Source of the DNA: Maea johnstoni
Lineage: Eukaryota; Annelida; Polychaeta; Spionida; Magelonidae
Assembly: GCA_963942565.1 (NCBI GenBank)
Contig: OZ012693.1
Span: forward strand, 4,108,880 to 4,172,879
Direction of reading: 5' to 3'
Length of the DNA: 64,000 nucleotides
Within the stretch, counting starts at the first letter, position 1; every line of letters begins with the position of its first letter. Position numbers and translations under genes: made by a program. Below the pieces are notes generated by a model. It was not told the origin of the DNA. It saw nothing but the letters and a program-made list of their open reading frames with translations, and searched no databases. Shown piece after piece: positions 52,601 through 63,930 of the stretch.

Positions 52601-53659
52601 GAGAGACAGACCGTCAGAGGCACAGAAAGAGTGACAGAGAGAGAGATAACATTCATTTAAATAATCATACTTAATTTATTCGGTGTTTGAAATATTTTCT
52701 GCAGTCTCAGATACAATTTTCTAGTCATTTACGTCTAAGCTGCACTTCTTTTATAATGGATATTCATTTCCCATATGTCTAACTTAAAAGATAGCTAATA
52801 AAGCAAACATGGCAAGGTGCAATAATCTGTCAAAAAGCTAGAAAGTCTGATGTACAATCTCTACTGTATCAACACCAGCTAGACAGAGGTGCCATCTTTT
52901 GGTAAAAAGGGAAAACTAGACAGATGATAGCTGAAAATACTAGGCTTTACAACGAACACTAACCATTATGATGAATCTATCTTTGAAATATGATTGCTAC
53001 TATCAAATTTGCATATTAAAACTTAACCATTTTATTTTCACTTGTGATATTTTCAAATTAATTTGTTTTCGTAGTATAACAGTGTATGTAGTAGCATCCC
53101 AAATTTTATATATTCAGATGTTTTTAAAATGAATTGTATTTTCAAATGGTATTAATCCTGCCGACAATAAACAATGTGATATATTAATTTAACAATCACT
53201 TTGATATATTTCTTATTAAAACTGTTAAGACTGTATTCCAGTTGTGAGATTTGAAGAGCTTCTGGTTTATTCACATTTTACCCATGTTTGCTAGAAACCA
53301 CCCATAATGCAAATGTGATGACTTATGAAAGGATAGTTTATAAATATTTGAGGGGCATTTGAAAAAATATTGGCTTTTTGGTCTTTTAATTGCTCTTGAA
53401 GTGTAACCAGAAATGATGTCCATTTAGAGATGAATTCCCCAGGAAATTGGACATCTTTCTTGGCCAAACGTTGCCAATCCCATCGCTACCTAATTACCTT
53501 CTGATTGGTCGAAGTGTGTTCAGTAAATGCATGCTTTGAAAGAGAACAGGGCAAATATGTTGCCAATTTCTGCCGGCAAACTCCTATAGTGTTACGCACT
53601 GAAAACTGCCCTGTGACAGGATATGATTTCAGTTACAAAAATATGGGGAGTGAGTGCGT
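52601..53659. other. Intron with one CTCF-like word
   Basis: GTGCCATCTTTTGG at 52889-52902 is, on the minus strand, CCAAAAGATGGCAC, matching 12 of 14 CTCF positions. Otherwise AT-rich sequence with no gene. Confidence 0.35.
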
Positions 53660-54050
53660 AATGTGTTAGTTTAACACAGGCACAATGACCATTCTAAAAT
53701 CTCACTATAAAATTGCAATCACTGCTTAGGTAGTAAAATGGGGTTTCATTTGTGACTAACATTGCACATATACTATATTGTAGGTGAAATGTCACTTTCA
53801 CTGGCTCAATGACAATTCTAAAATAAGAAATATGAAATCGCAATTATGGCTCAAGTGGTAAAATGGTATCGGGTTTGTTATTCATATAACACATGTACTC
53901 GTGCAACTAGTCGTGTTAATTTATTTTCATGGCACTTTGTTGTATACAATGTGTCACAATCTTGACTTTAGCTTAACACTGGCACAGTGGCAATTCATAA
54001 AATCAAAATACGGTATGAAGTTGCATTTTCTTCTCAGTAAGTTGAACATA
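53660..54050. repeat. Diverged direct repeats, about 125-175-bp spacing
   Basis: The phrase CAC(A/T)GGC(A/T)CA(A/G)TG(A/G)C(A/C)ATTC, followed by TAAAAT and a (T/G)GCAATT-like stretch, occurs near 53676, 53799 and 53977. The frame at 53901-54170 is not a gene. Confidence 0.65.
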
Positions 54051-54289
54051 GTCTTGATTGTTCTTAATATAACCAATTTATTTGTGGTAGAACTTTTTCT
54101 ATGCTATGTCATATTGCATACAATATTCCAACTATTTTTTCTTGTTGGATCCAATATATCATTTTCTTGACTTTCGCTGTATCATATGGGCGAATGCCTG
54201 ATTTAAGTTTGGCAGTTGCTCCTGCACATGTAGCTTCTGCAGTCTTTGATAGTTAGACAGGTAGATCAAATATTGCAGGTAGTGAGTAA
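54051..54289. other. Intron, nothing specific seen
   Basis: No supported feature. Confidence 0.5.
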
Positions 54290-54640
54290 AGTACATTATC
54301 CCCAAGCTTTAGTTCCAGGAACAATACTGTGAGCTTGCAGACAATGGATATCCATTGTTCTTGCCGAAATACTGGTAGGCGCAAAAGAGCCTTGAATGAC
54401 AGCGCGGTATATGCCTTGTTTAACCATCCATACGTGCGCTATCTCCACCAAATGGATGTCTGAAAGGCGCGAGCCCAGGTAAAATAATGGCGGGATCTCT
54501 ATCAATATTTGTTCACCACCGTTCTCGTTTGAAATTATCCAGTGGCTTGAAAGCGCAGCTTTTTAGCGCATTGCAAATGCCGCCTGTCACCTAATGCATT
54601 GTTTTATGGTGGAAGCCCACTGGTTCTGAGCGCTGCAGAA
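54290..54640. promoter_or_regulatory. Candidate regulatory block
   Basis: Complex, repeat-free sequence with a Onecut/Fox-like TATCAATATTTGTTCACC at 54499-54516 and CATTGCAAATGCC near 54571. The minus-strand frame at 54296-54505 has no domain. Confidence 0.28.
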
Positions 54641-55415
54641 TGCTACAAAGGCACATTGTAACTTAGGTAGGACAACATCAGTTAATCAAACAGTTGTGCC
54701 ATTGTCTTGTTGTGTGCTCCTGTGTTTACTCCTTGCTGTTCATATTAACTCCTTTCTCCTCCTCAATTTTGCCTCCTGCCGTAAGTGTTATGTTTCATGT
54801 TGTCGCATACATCAACAGTGCACATCGCAGGACTAGCGCCGGCAACGGAAAACCTTTCAAGTTAAAATTTTCCATGCACATCCAAAACGTATCAACAATT
54901 TGATGAAGTATTGAATTTGTGGAGGTTGAAATAAGAGAAGAACAGTTATATAGATATACCCCCTTGAAATACCAAATTAATTGAGGGAGAAATCAGAGGA
55001 AAGCAGTTTTACTTTCATGTAAGATCAAAATATATCCTTTGTGAAATGGTTGCTGAATATAGTGAAATAATTAGTTGCTCATAAGTTTTGAAAATAAATT
55101 ATGAAGTCCATTTGAAAACTGTTCAGGCAGAAAATATATCCAGTTGAAAAACTGTGAGCATATTTATTTTCCTTAACAGTTTTAGCTTTGTAACAGTTCC
55201 AGGCATATTCCAAGATCCATCTTAGAATTCCCAGATAACCTAAGTCCCGAAAACATTTGGTAAGAATAAGGGTAATAAGAGAATATTGAGAGCTTCCCCC
55301 CATATAAATGATGACAATTAAAAATTTGTCAGGAAGGAAATTTTATGTGAAATTCTAGCTTATTTATCTTGCTTAATGTTGTAGTTTCCCTTACCATAAG
55401 GGTAATATGAGATTA
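54641..55415. other. Intron, nothing specific seen
   Basis: No supported feature. Confidence 0.5.
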
Positions 55416-56300
55416 TAGATGGCGCCACCAGACTTCCCCCGCATCATCACTCCCTCTCTGCACCTCCGGAGTGCTCCTAGACCGAACAGCAAACGCAGAT
55501 ACCGAAGTGACATATTATATCTTTGTGGTGTCGTTTGTCATGTGTTCATGATTTTGTTTTGTATTTTTAATCCGCGAGCATGGCGTTTAGGAAATGCACG
55601 AGCATCTTCCCCAGGAGAAGTGTAAATGTTGGCCGTTCCGCGGTATTTGTTTCATGCGCAGCCCCTCCAATGTGCGGCGTCCATTTTCATCCAGTTGCAA
55701 ACAATTTCCCACTTCTGTGGCATTGGATTACAAAGGAAGCCCGGCAATTTATCAGACAATTGTTGCAGTTGCAATTGTACGGCTTGGAATTTCCCCGTCT
55801 CTGATTGGTTGAAGAGGCAAAGACTTATCCCTCTAGAAAGCCCGCGGCTAGGCCGGCCAATTTGGTGCAAAATTTAACAATATTGTTTGATTTATAGAAA
55901 ATTAGCCCAACTTGAATAGTTAATAATATGTTTGGAGCGGGGCTCGTTCGCACACAAAAGCTGTATCAAGTTATGACAGCAGTACAAAGAAAAGATATAA
56001 TGAGCCTCTTTGGGCTCCCACAAATCGGGCGAAAATTGCCAGCATTACACCAATATGCGAGGACTGATTTCTCGTTTGCGTCAACTCGTCATAGAGTTCA
56101 CTTTCACTACACTTTTTTCCCATAACATTTGCATTTTCCAACAAGATCATTGCACAATATTGCTGCGGAGTGACAACGCCGAGCGCACGAGCAGAAACGA
56201 CGGAATAAAAGCTGGCATTCAGTTTATGCTAATTATTTAATGCAGACTCTATGTAAGTAGCATGGTTTCGGCCTTAAGAGCCTGATTAGGGAATCATCGG
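55416..56300. promoter_or_regulatory. Candidate enhancer with Sox and POU motifs
   Basis: Begins with a CTCF-like TAGATGGCGCC near 55419. ACAATTGT at 55756-55763 and AACAATATTGTT at 55876-55887 are inverted Sox-type pairs, the latter two abutting Sox cores. ATTTGCAT at 56127-56134 is a perfect POU octamer, followed by AACAAGATCATTG and ATTGCACAAT (C/EBP-like). Several frames are open on both strands without any domain, which argues for constrained non-coding sequence. Sox plus POU suggests neural input; this is inference. Confidence 0.4.
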
Positions 56301-58202
56301 GGCCATTGTTTGCGCCCAGTCAATGATAAAACCATTGGAATAACAAGCATATTATTTTCATAGGAGAGAGGCGGGCTCTTTACTAGGAAGCAGGGAATTT
56401 TAATTCGCCCAGTTCCTGTAGAATTGAGACGGCTAGATGAGTTTCACGTAGTGTTACTCCAGGTTAATAAGGAATGCTTCATTTAGAAACATTTGTTTGA
56501 AGACAAAAAGATTTGAGCCTGGTTTAATGAGGGGGTAGGAATGGAGTCCACGGCATCATCCACTTTAGGCCCTAGACTGTAGCAAAGCCATTCTTCTAGC
56601 TTGAATAGAAACCAATTAGCCTTACAGTCTATACAACCAGGACAGCTAGGCACAATACAGGCTTCAAATCATGGCAAATTCCCTGAAAAATAGACTTCTC
56701 AGGTAGCTTTTCTAGGACCAAGGTATCTTTCAAAACGTACCAGCCATGCATGGTAGGCAAGTTCATTTCAGATCTAACTTGCATGGTTATAAACCTTGAA
56801 CTAGCAAGATAAAACACTGAAACATAATAAATTGAGTGATGCATATCACTGCACCAGTATTGTATATTTACAATTACATATTTTGTGATGCCTTATTTGA
56901 TTATACTAAAGAAATATATGTATTTCAAATGGTTTTAAATTAACCTTTATTATTTTATCTTAGGTAATTTCATAAGTATCATACCTTCCTAACTATACCT
57001 TTTAAGGTAAAGCCTTTAAATGGGTTTAATATTGCAAGCCTAATTTCTCTCATTTCACTCAATGTTGGCCTCTATTTGCACCTCAGAACAGATGGTTTAC
57101 CATGGCAACAGATCTATATTGTTACAATGTATGACTCTTAAAGCTGTGATCATTAAATGGATCTCTTATCCAAAATCAAATCTTACTCTCTAGCAAAACA
57201 TATTTGATTGGCAGCTGTCTGTCAAACACTTTATTATAATACATATATGGTAATCAATTATAGGCACGCCCTAAGGCCTACCCTGGTAGAACTGATAAAC
57301 GCAGTTTTTCAGATATACATGGAATTAAGGATAAGCATCGATAAAAAGTTTTGTCACTCTTGTAAGTGGTAGCTATTATACATACAAACATATTTGGAAA
57401 ATAGAAGGATTCTTAAAAGAATGAGGAATACATATACCAGGCGAGGGAGGGGCTTTGAATCATGCCCCAGCTCCGCAAAACACATGGACTTGATTTCCTC
57501 GGGTTCAATATGTAATAGCATGTGTATTTAAAGTGAGGCTCGTATTACCAGGAAGAAGATCAGGTTGGTCACCTCAGAGGTGTCCCACAGAGAGTGGAAC
57601 TCCCAGACATTATCACGCTAGTTGACTTGTTTTACAACCAGGGTCATGACTTACGGTGACTTTTACACCACTCCTTGTCAGTGACAGCCATAACCACACG
57701 GTATATCTTAGTTCCCTAAAATGTCACCAGGGGGAGGGGTCATTTGATCTCTGTACATGAAAGATATTATGGCTACATGCAAATATAAACAGGTATAAGA
57801 AGAAATTATGGAAATGATTTGTTATCAGAATAATTCAACTCATCCTTTGATAGGTCAATGATAAGATTTTCTTGTTCAGCTTAGGTATTCAATTAGTATG
57901 GTTGCTACTAAATCCTTAAATAAAGAGTCTATGAAGAATTACTGTAATCTACCAAGTATACCATTTTATAATTACTTATTTAGCATGGAAATTATAGAAT
58001 TAGCTGTCTAAATTTGAGACTATGATCACTTTGAGGGGAAGGGTTTCAATGATCTCTCCATGTATAGATTGAGTTCTTTACTGTTTAGCATTTTTGGTTC
58101 TTATGTAGATTTTGGTATTGGGAATGGTCTTAAATGTACTTATTTACAATATAATATTACTATTCATTTAAGTTAATTATTATTTAGTTATGAATAATGA
58201 CT
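56301..58202. other. Intron, nothing specific seen
   Basis: AT-rich unique DNA, no supported gene. Confidence 0.5.
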
Positions 58203-58340
58203 ACTATGTAAAGTGACACTCATAAGATTATTAAACTTGCTGTTATGAAAGGAGGGTAAATTCTGAATACTATTATGTAAAGTGACACTCATAACATTAT
58301 TAAACCTGCTGTAATAAAAGGAGGGTAAATTTTGATTAAC
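58203..58340. repeat. 69-bp tandem duplication
   Basis: Two closely similar units, with ATGTAAAGTGACACTCATAA at 58206 and at 58275, also sharing ATTATTAAAC and AAAGGAGGGTAAATT. Low divergence suggests a fairly recent event. Confidence 0.93.
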
Positions 58341-58837
58341 TTTACATATTGCACATGTAATTTCTACCTGAGAGTGTTCCTGATTAATCCATGTGTGGTG
58401 GTTGGCAGGTATAAGCAAGAATATTGATGAATAATACTAGGATTTGTATTTAATAAAACTCTTAGCCTAATCAATGTCGCTATTTGAGAACCATGTTCAA
58501 GCTTTTAGTGGAGTAAATAATCTGAACAATATATCCTGTACAATTGGCAAAGTTGACAAAGAGTTTTATAGATTAATTGGAGTTGCGCTTTTTCTCTATG
58601 ATTTTGATTATAATTCTGGTCTCCTGACAGCGTCTACTAGTTTTCTAGCTGCAGCTCTCGGCTTTGTTTTTTTGTCTGTCAGTCTGTCTGTCCGTCCGTC
58701 TGCCCGCCACGGTTGATTTGAGTTGATTTGATTTGAGTCCCTTCTCTCTGTTACTAGTGGTCAGTTCTTCAGTATCATTCTAGCCCCCCTCCCCTCCTGA
58801 ACCCCCCTCGCTCTCTGCAGTAGTAGCAACTAGCTGA
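58341..58837. other. Intron, nothing specific seen
   Basis: (CTGT/CCGT)n at 58675-58704 and repeated TTGATTTGA words near 58712-58734. Confidence 0.45.
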
Positions 58838-58862
58838 TGATGATGATGATGATGATGATGTT
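58838..58862. repeat. (GAT)n microsatellite
   Basis: Eight GAT units. Confidence 0.95.
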
Positions 58863-58956
58863 GGGTTTGATATAGAGTCTGTTAGATAAGCTGTCCAAGC
58901 TGGCAGCCACAGCAGGAACGGAAGCTAACGGTGCTTTTGTCTGTTTGTACTTGTAG

Positions 58957-59041
58957 TAAAATCCCGAGACAGGCAGTCAGGCAAACCCAACTGTAGGCAC
59001 TCGGAGGGCTGCTAGTAGGCCACCCACCTCCCCAAATAAGG
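58957..59041 (+). other. Possible alternative (stop-containing) exon
   Basis: A TTTTGTCTGTTTGTACTTGTAG acceptor at 58935-58956 and an AAGG|GTGAGT donor at 59041/59042 frame 85 nt on the plus strand. Joined to onecut exon 1 in phase, it would add VKSRDRQSGKPNCRHSEGC and then stop, giving a cut-domain protein without a homeodomain. The length is not a multiple of three. It may be a chance pair of splice-like sites. Confidence 0.2.
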
Positions 59042-59201
59042 GTGAGTCGCATTTTCTATCAACGCCTCCCCCTCAACGGCCTCCTACTGCGGTATGCGGT
59101 GGGTAGGTGCGGTCATCGTCGGTGCTCTGTATCAGGTTCAGTCTTTAGGTTCTCCACCTCCTCTTCTCCTCCTCGCTGCTGAGTTGTGGTCGCCCTTGCA
59201 T

Positions 59202-59352
59202 ATTGATCCGTATTGATTTCCAGTGCCATTGATTTGCTTTTATCGATCTTCCGATTGATTTGTCAATTTTTGTTCCGCCATGCGTGATTATCATATCTGA
59301 TTTCTCGTTTCAGTTGCGCACATGTGTGTTTAGTTTAGTTTCTGCCATTGAT
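59202..59352. promoter_or_regulatory. Homotypic cluster of Onecut cores
   Basis: ATTGAT occurs at 59202, 59212, 59228, 59254 and 59347, and ATCGAT at 59242: six cores in 151 bp, five of them within 58 bp and all ATTGAT in the same orientation. At about 3 hits per 4096 bp per position pair, well under one is expected here in random sequence. HNF6-type proteins bind ATTGAT/ATCGAT cores, so this is a strong candidate for autoregulation of onecut. Flanks match the full DHWATTGAYTWWD consensus only partly. Confidence 0.5.
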
Positions 59353-59703
59353 CCCTGCCGTCAGTGCTACTACTATAGTCCTCTCCTCTCTCCGGGTGAT
59401 TCAGGCTGATTCCATCTTCAGGAAATATCTCAAATTGACTAGAAGCGTTCGCTCCTAGCGTCTTCATCATCAGATCTGAGAAATCAACAAAATGTCACCA
59501 AAATGTGTTAAGAAAAACACGCACTAAAAACGATTCCATTCGCCATGCAATTTCAGGGTCCCCTGAAGTTCAGCAGCTGACTGAGCGGGTTCTCTGTCTC
59601 GATCGTGTGATTGGTTCCCTGTATACCTGTTCTGATTTCTTGAGCCGTGTATGAATTAGTGATTGTAGTATATTTATTTATTTGCTGTTCTTGTGTCTTT
59701 CAG

Positions 59704-59721
59704 TTCAGAGTTTTCCAAATG
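59704..59721 (+). CDS. onecut: Candidate 18-nt in-frame microexon of onecut
   Basis: A long pyrimidine-rich tract ending GTTCTTGTGTCTTTCAG (59687-59703) and a strong ATG|GTAAGTGA donor (59722) bracket 18 nt, TTCAGAGTTTTCCAAATG. Exon 1 ends one base into a codon; inclusion would insert six residues (VQSFPN), keep phase 1 and introduce no stop, lengthening the cut-homeodomain linker. In mammals HNF6 beta differs from HNF6 alpha by a 26-residue linker insertion made by alternative splicing, so the position fits family biology. The chance of such a site pair somewhere in 56 kb is not small, so this stays a hypothesis. Confidence 0.3.
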
Positions 59722-59756
59722 GTAAGTGACTGCATGGCTTCTATAAAAGCTCTATC

Positions 59757-59777
59757 ACCCACCCACCCACCCACCCA
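59757..59777. repeat. (CCCA)n run
   Basis: Five CCCA units. Confidence 0.9.
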
Positions 59778-60479
59778 CTTACCCCTGGGCCTGGCGTTGA
59801 GGTTCGAGCCCTTGTTTGGTACACCATCTTTTAAATAACCACCACCTTTTGAATAACCACCACTTGTGTGAAATACTAGGCACTCACCCTTATAACACAT
59901 ATTTATTCTATCAGTGTCCATCATGAAACAAAATTCTCAAGATATTTTTGAGAAATTTGTATTTATAGAATTCAAAGTTCAAAAGATTTATTCAAGTAAA
60001 AATATATATAAGGAGAACATGGGCACTTGTAGAATGAATGATTTTGAGAAAATAAAACAACTACATGCTTCATAGGAATTAATATTATGATGATGTATCA
60101 AGCAAAATGATTATTTTTTTACATTAACTTAAGTATACTTTAGTTGGGAAATATAATAGCAAAGGTATTGTTTTATAAATATTTTTATTGTTTGTTTTCT
60201 TGCACATTTTATTAATAATTACATGTAGGTGCAAATTATCAAATTTTTGTCATCAACCATTTCATTATATACAAGTTATTCTAAATAATTGTCAACTGTT
60301 CTTATAAATGACTTTTAACATCCATTTCTACCCTGATGGGCCTGCTTACATTTATTGAGATTATAAACAGAGAATATTCAAACACTAACTATTGAATTAA
60401 ACAGAACTTAAATTTCAAATACATAGTTCTCGAAATTAAGATCTTGAGTTACATATACAGTTGCATGTGTTTCTCAATG
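59778..60479. other. AT-rich intron, nothing seen
   Basis: No supported feature apart from an isolated tRNA-B-box-like GGTTCGAGCCC at 59801-59811 without an A box. Confidence 0.5.
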
Positions 60480-60500
60480 CCCTGAGTATGCACTGGTTAA

Positions 60501-60684
60501 CCCTTATGCTGCTGGTGGCTAATTTGGCCAATACACGATGATGCAAAAGAAAAATTACTGAATCCCTGGGAGAGTACTCTGCGAGTGCTATCCAATGCAT
60601 ACTAACATGACAGGGTTTAAATGTTTTTCAAAATTCTTTGCGTCCGTGTCCTTAGGTCGAAAGTAGCCTCAGCATTAGTAGGGT
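60501..60684 (+). mobile_element. MITE with TTAA target site, copy 2
   Basis: 184 bp, flanked by TTAA on both sides (60497-60500 and 60685-60688). Ends are CCCTTATGCTGCTGG and CAGCATTAGTAGGG, an imperfect inverted pair around CCCT..ATGCTG. It shares AATTTGGCCAATA, GATGATGCAAAA and CATGACAGGGTTTAAATG-type phrases with the other copies. A 21-bp sequence, CCCTGAGTATGCACTGGTTA plus A, lies directly before the element (60480-60500) and again after it (60691-60711), suggesting insertion into, or next to, an older copy's end. Confidence 0.82.
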
Positions 60685-60739
60685 TAAGGCCCTGAGTATG
60701 CACTGGTTAAAAGCGAGCACTAAGCAGTTCTAGTCTAAA

Positions 60740-60960
60740 GCATGTGTCCAATTAGCGCAAAAACTATCACCAACTTCATCACTCCAGGGCGGCCATCGTT
60801 CGTTTCCGCATCGCATGCCCCGCAATCTAGTTTAGTTACTCACCATGCCGCGACCGCTAGTCTCCACCAGCTCCCTGTCTCTCTTCCTTCTCCTCTCCTC
60901 TCTGTCTCACTTCTCTCTCGCCCAGCGGTGTTGGTTTTCGTAGGGTAGATGGAGGAGGTA
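60740..60960. other. GC-rich and pyrimidine-rich block with strong acceptor-like site
   Basis: CpG-containing sequence followed by an unusually long pyrimidine tract (60861-60923) ending CGCCCAG at 60925, textbook for a plus-strand 3' splice site. Read in onecut phase, the following frame hits a stop after seven codons and is not a homeodomain. It could be an acceptor of an alternative or non-coding exon, or just a CT-rich repeat. Confidence 0.25.
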
Positions 60961-61293
60961 GTCGGTAGACCACCAGGCTGTGTGAAACAGAGCTGTAGAA
61001 AGTTGTGTAGAATATTATGCATGCTGGTTTGTGTAGAGTTGAATCTGTAATATTTAGAGGTGTATTTATGTGATTATTGGAGTGACTTCTTTCAGAAAAG
61101 AGCATGAAACAAATGAAAAAAATTAATCAAATTTTCAAGGACAAAATCATTTGATGTTGGATTTTTATTTAGAAAAAAAAAGTTAATAGTAAAATGTTTT
61201 TCACATAATTTGTGTGTAAGAAAGGAAAGTTTATTATGATTATGAAATAGATAGCTTCTATATGAACCTATTGCCAGATTGAGAAATTTATGC

Positions 61294-61520
61294 AGTTAAG
61301 AAAGGTTATAAACAGAATCAACCATGGTAATTATGCATAGCTTAAATTTAAAATTATCAACAAATAGTTAAAACACATGCTTTATGTGTGTGGGACTGGT
61401 GGGCTGATTGAATTGGTCAGATTGATAGATTCCTTGTAAACGCATTTCCAACAAACTTTATTTAGTTAAGAATATTTATAAACAGAATCATCAATGAGAA
61501 ATATGCATTGCTTTAAACAA
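61294..61520. repeat. Direct duplication, 171-bp spacing
   Basis: AGTTAAGAA, TTATAAACAGAATCA, ATATGCAT(A/T)GCTT and AAA segments are shared between about 61294-61352 and 61465-61520. Confidence 0.7.
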
Positions 61521-61880
61521 AACTCAGTTTTTAAGAAAATGAGTTTTTGCAGCCTAGCGATATGAATATTATGTTTTTGCGCAGAGTGACCCTTTGACCT
61601 TGGGTAAGGCACTTGACCGCAAGACGATTCCATTCCCAGAATGAGATTTGTGCGATTTTACAACTCACATACACTCTAGAGCAAGCACAAATTCAATCTT
61701 GGCATTGCAGAGTTGAGGTTCTCTCCTCTGAGACCGGGCCCATGTATGGGGATTTACAATCAGAACTGCTATTCAACACTTGCACAGATAGCTCTCAATT
61801 CCACTATAGAAACAGCAAACAAAAAGCTGCTCAGCTGTAAGAAAGTACTATTGGAATATTCAAATATAATGTAATGTATT
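61521..61880. other. Intron, nothing specific seen
   Basis: The frame at 61613-61840 has no recognisable domain. Confidence 0.45.
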
Positions 61881-61889
61881 TATATGTGT

Positions 61890-61973
<84 letters not shown>

Positions 61974-61978
61974 ATACA
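61881..61978. repeat. (TA)n microsatellite
   Basis: About 45 TA units with minor interruptions. Confidence 0.97.
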
Positions 61979-62829
61979 TGACAAACATTATCACCTTCAG
62001 ATTTTATCAGCTATCCAAAAAAATACATTTGATGCAAATTTAATGATAATGACACATATTCTGTGTAAAATGATAGAAAATTGACCCAATCTGAGTCAAT
62101 GTATCAATCAGCAATTAACAATTCTTGAAATTAGATAAGTTTATTACATATATATCTGCAGCTGAAAATAAGTATCTGCATTTACTTTTGTTCTAATTCA
62201 TAAATGAAAATTGAAGAACAACACTCTTTGATGATCAAATTTCTTAAACGTTTCTGGAAATCTATCTACATATATAAGATGTTGAATGGTGGTATGGACA
62301 TTCTAGCATACATGCTGGTTGCCAGGGATTTGAGATTTGTGTGAAGTAGCACCATAGTGAGCTGATAGAATTTGGCACTGCACCAGCGTCAGCGTATCAC
62401 ATGATCTCTCTCTAGACGTGAATGAAGCTGCTCTATAGTGGCCTGATTGGTGCTGATTGAGGGTTTTCATGCCTCGCTTCCGGCCCCCAAGACCCCTCCT
62501 TGGACAGTGCCTAGCAAGCAAAATATCCCACTAATAATTGACATGGGGGAAAATAATGAAATCAGAGAGAAAATCAGATGTATATGTACCTACAACTAGG
62601 CACTTATCTGGCAAATACTGCTGTTAATTTCTTAGGAAGTGGTGATAATGATATGCATAACACACCCTCACTGAGCACTAATTGGCACAAATCACACTTT
62701 TGAAATTACTTATACCATGTAATAGCCTATATTTTGAAATTAGAAAAATTGTCCACATTTACCTAGAGCTTCAATCAACAACTTATGAGGGTCAGCAATT
62801 GTTTTCATCAAGTACAGATCAAGGTTATG
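61979..62829. other. Intron, nothing specific seen
   Basis: No supported feature. Confidence 0.5.
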
Positions 62830-63010
62830 TATATTTTCATTGATCATCATGATCATTATTATCATCATTACCACTTTTTTCTTCATCATCACTAACATTA
62901 ATGTTATCCTCATAATCATCATCACCATTGTCATTATTGTCATTGTCATCATCATTATCATTACAAGTATTATGAGCATTACAACCATAGTTATAATTGA
63001 TGTGAAATTC
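62830..63010. repeat. Imperfect (ATC/ATT)n repeat
   Basis: Trinucleotide-rich tract of ATC, ATT, GTC and ACC units; Ile/Met/Val-rich frames are artefacts. Confidence 0.85.
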
Positions 63011-63260
63011 ATCATACTCATCCCTCAGAACCAAATTATCAATAGAAGCATTGTACCGTCATCCTCTCCATCATCGGTACCATTGCCCTCTAACCCTGAA
63101 CTCCCCACTGTTGCCTAGACTACCATTACCATCACCAGCATGTAATAGATTCACCTCCAGTCCTCTACGGCCCTGTTGGTATGTTATATTACTATGTGGC
63201 TCTGTGGCTGGACTGAGGATGCTGCTAGCAATGGGTTAATAGAGGAGTTGGTTTGCTTAG

Positions 63261-63471
63261 CCCTAAGTATGCTGCTGGTTGATAATTTGGCCAATAGAAG
63301 ATGATGCAAAAAACTTAAAAGAAAAAGACTGAAACCCTGGCAAATGGGTACTCATCTGAGAGTACTTAGTGGGAGTTACCTAATGGATACCAACATGAGA
63401 AGGTTTAGATGGTTTTCAAATATATTTGTGCCCTTGTGCTTTGTACAGAAATATCCTCAGCATTGAAAGGG
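63261..63471 (+). mobile_element. MITE with TTAA target site, copy 3
   Basis: 211 bp with ends CCCTAAGTATGCTGCTGG and CTCAGCATTGAAAGGG, flanked by TTAG and TTTAA (a decayed TTAA). It shares CTGAAACCCTGGCAAATGGG with the copy at 34480 and TAATTTGGCCAATA with the copy at 60501. Confidence 0.75.
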
Positions 63472-63489
63472 TTTAAGAGGCCATGGCCT

Positions 63490-63930
63490 CTTAGGTTTGG
63501 TTAGTTCTTGGCCCCAGCAAAGGTTATAACAGCAGCAGAATCTACTCTAGTAGTAGTAGCAGTAGAAATAGTATTTGCAGCAATACCATCAGCAATATAA
63601 CAGCAGTTTTATTCTTTGCGTAGAGGCCAGCCACTTATGCTTGGTTCTTGACCCAGCAAAGGTTGTAGCAGAAGTAAGAGAATCTCCAGTAGAAGTAGCT
63701 GCAGCAGTGGCAGTAGTACTTGCAGCAGTACCAGTAGTACCAGCAGCAGTAGTGCCATCCATATGAACCCTAACCAGGCCTTGCTTCAAGGCCGGCCACC
63801 TGTGTTGGGTTCTTGACCCGGGCAAAGGTTATAACAGCAGCAGTAGTAGCAGCAGCAGTGGCAGTAGTACTTGCAGCAGTAGCAGTAGTACCAGCAGCAA
63901 TAGCAGCAGTAATAACAGCATTGCGGTTGA
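63490..63930. repeat. Diverged tandem repeat with AGC/AGT expansions
   Basis: GTTCTTGNCCC followed by GCAAAGGTT and a run of CAG/TAG triplets occurs at 63504, 63644 and 63809 (intervals 140 and 165). The triplet runs (AGC, AGT) vary in length between units. Ala/Val- or Thr-rich frames are artefacts. Confidence 0.8.

Noticed and set aside
59801-59811. Possible tRNA or SINE from GGTTCGAGCCC
   Set aside because: B-box match only; no A box, no cloverleaf arms.
60926-60960. Homeodomain exon after the strong pyrimidine-rich acceptor at 60925
   Set aside because: In the required phase the frame stops after seven codons and has no homeodomain residues.
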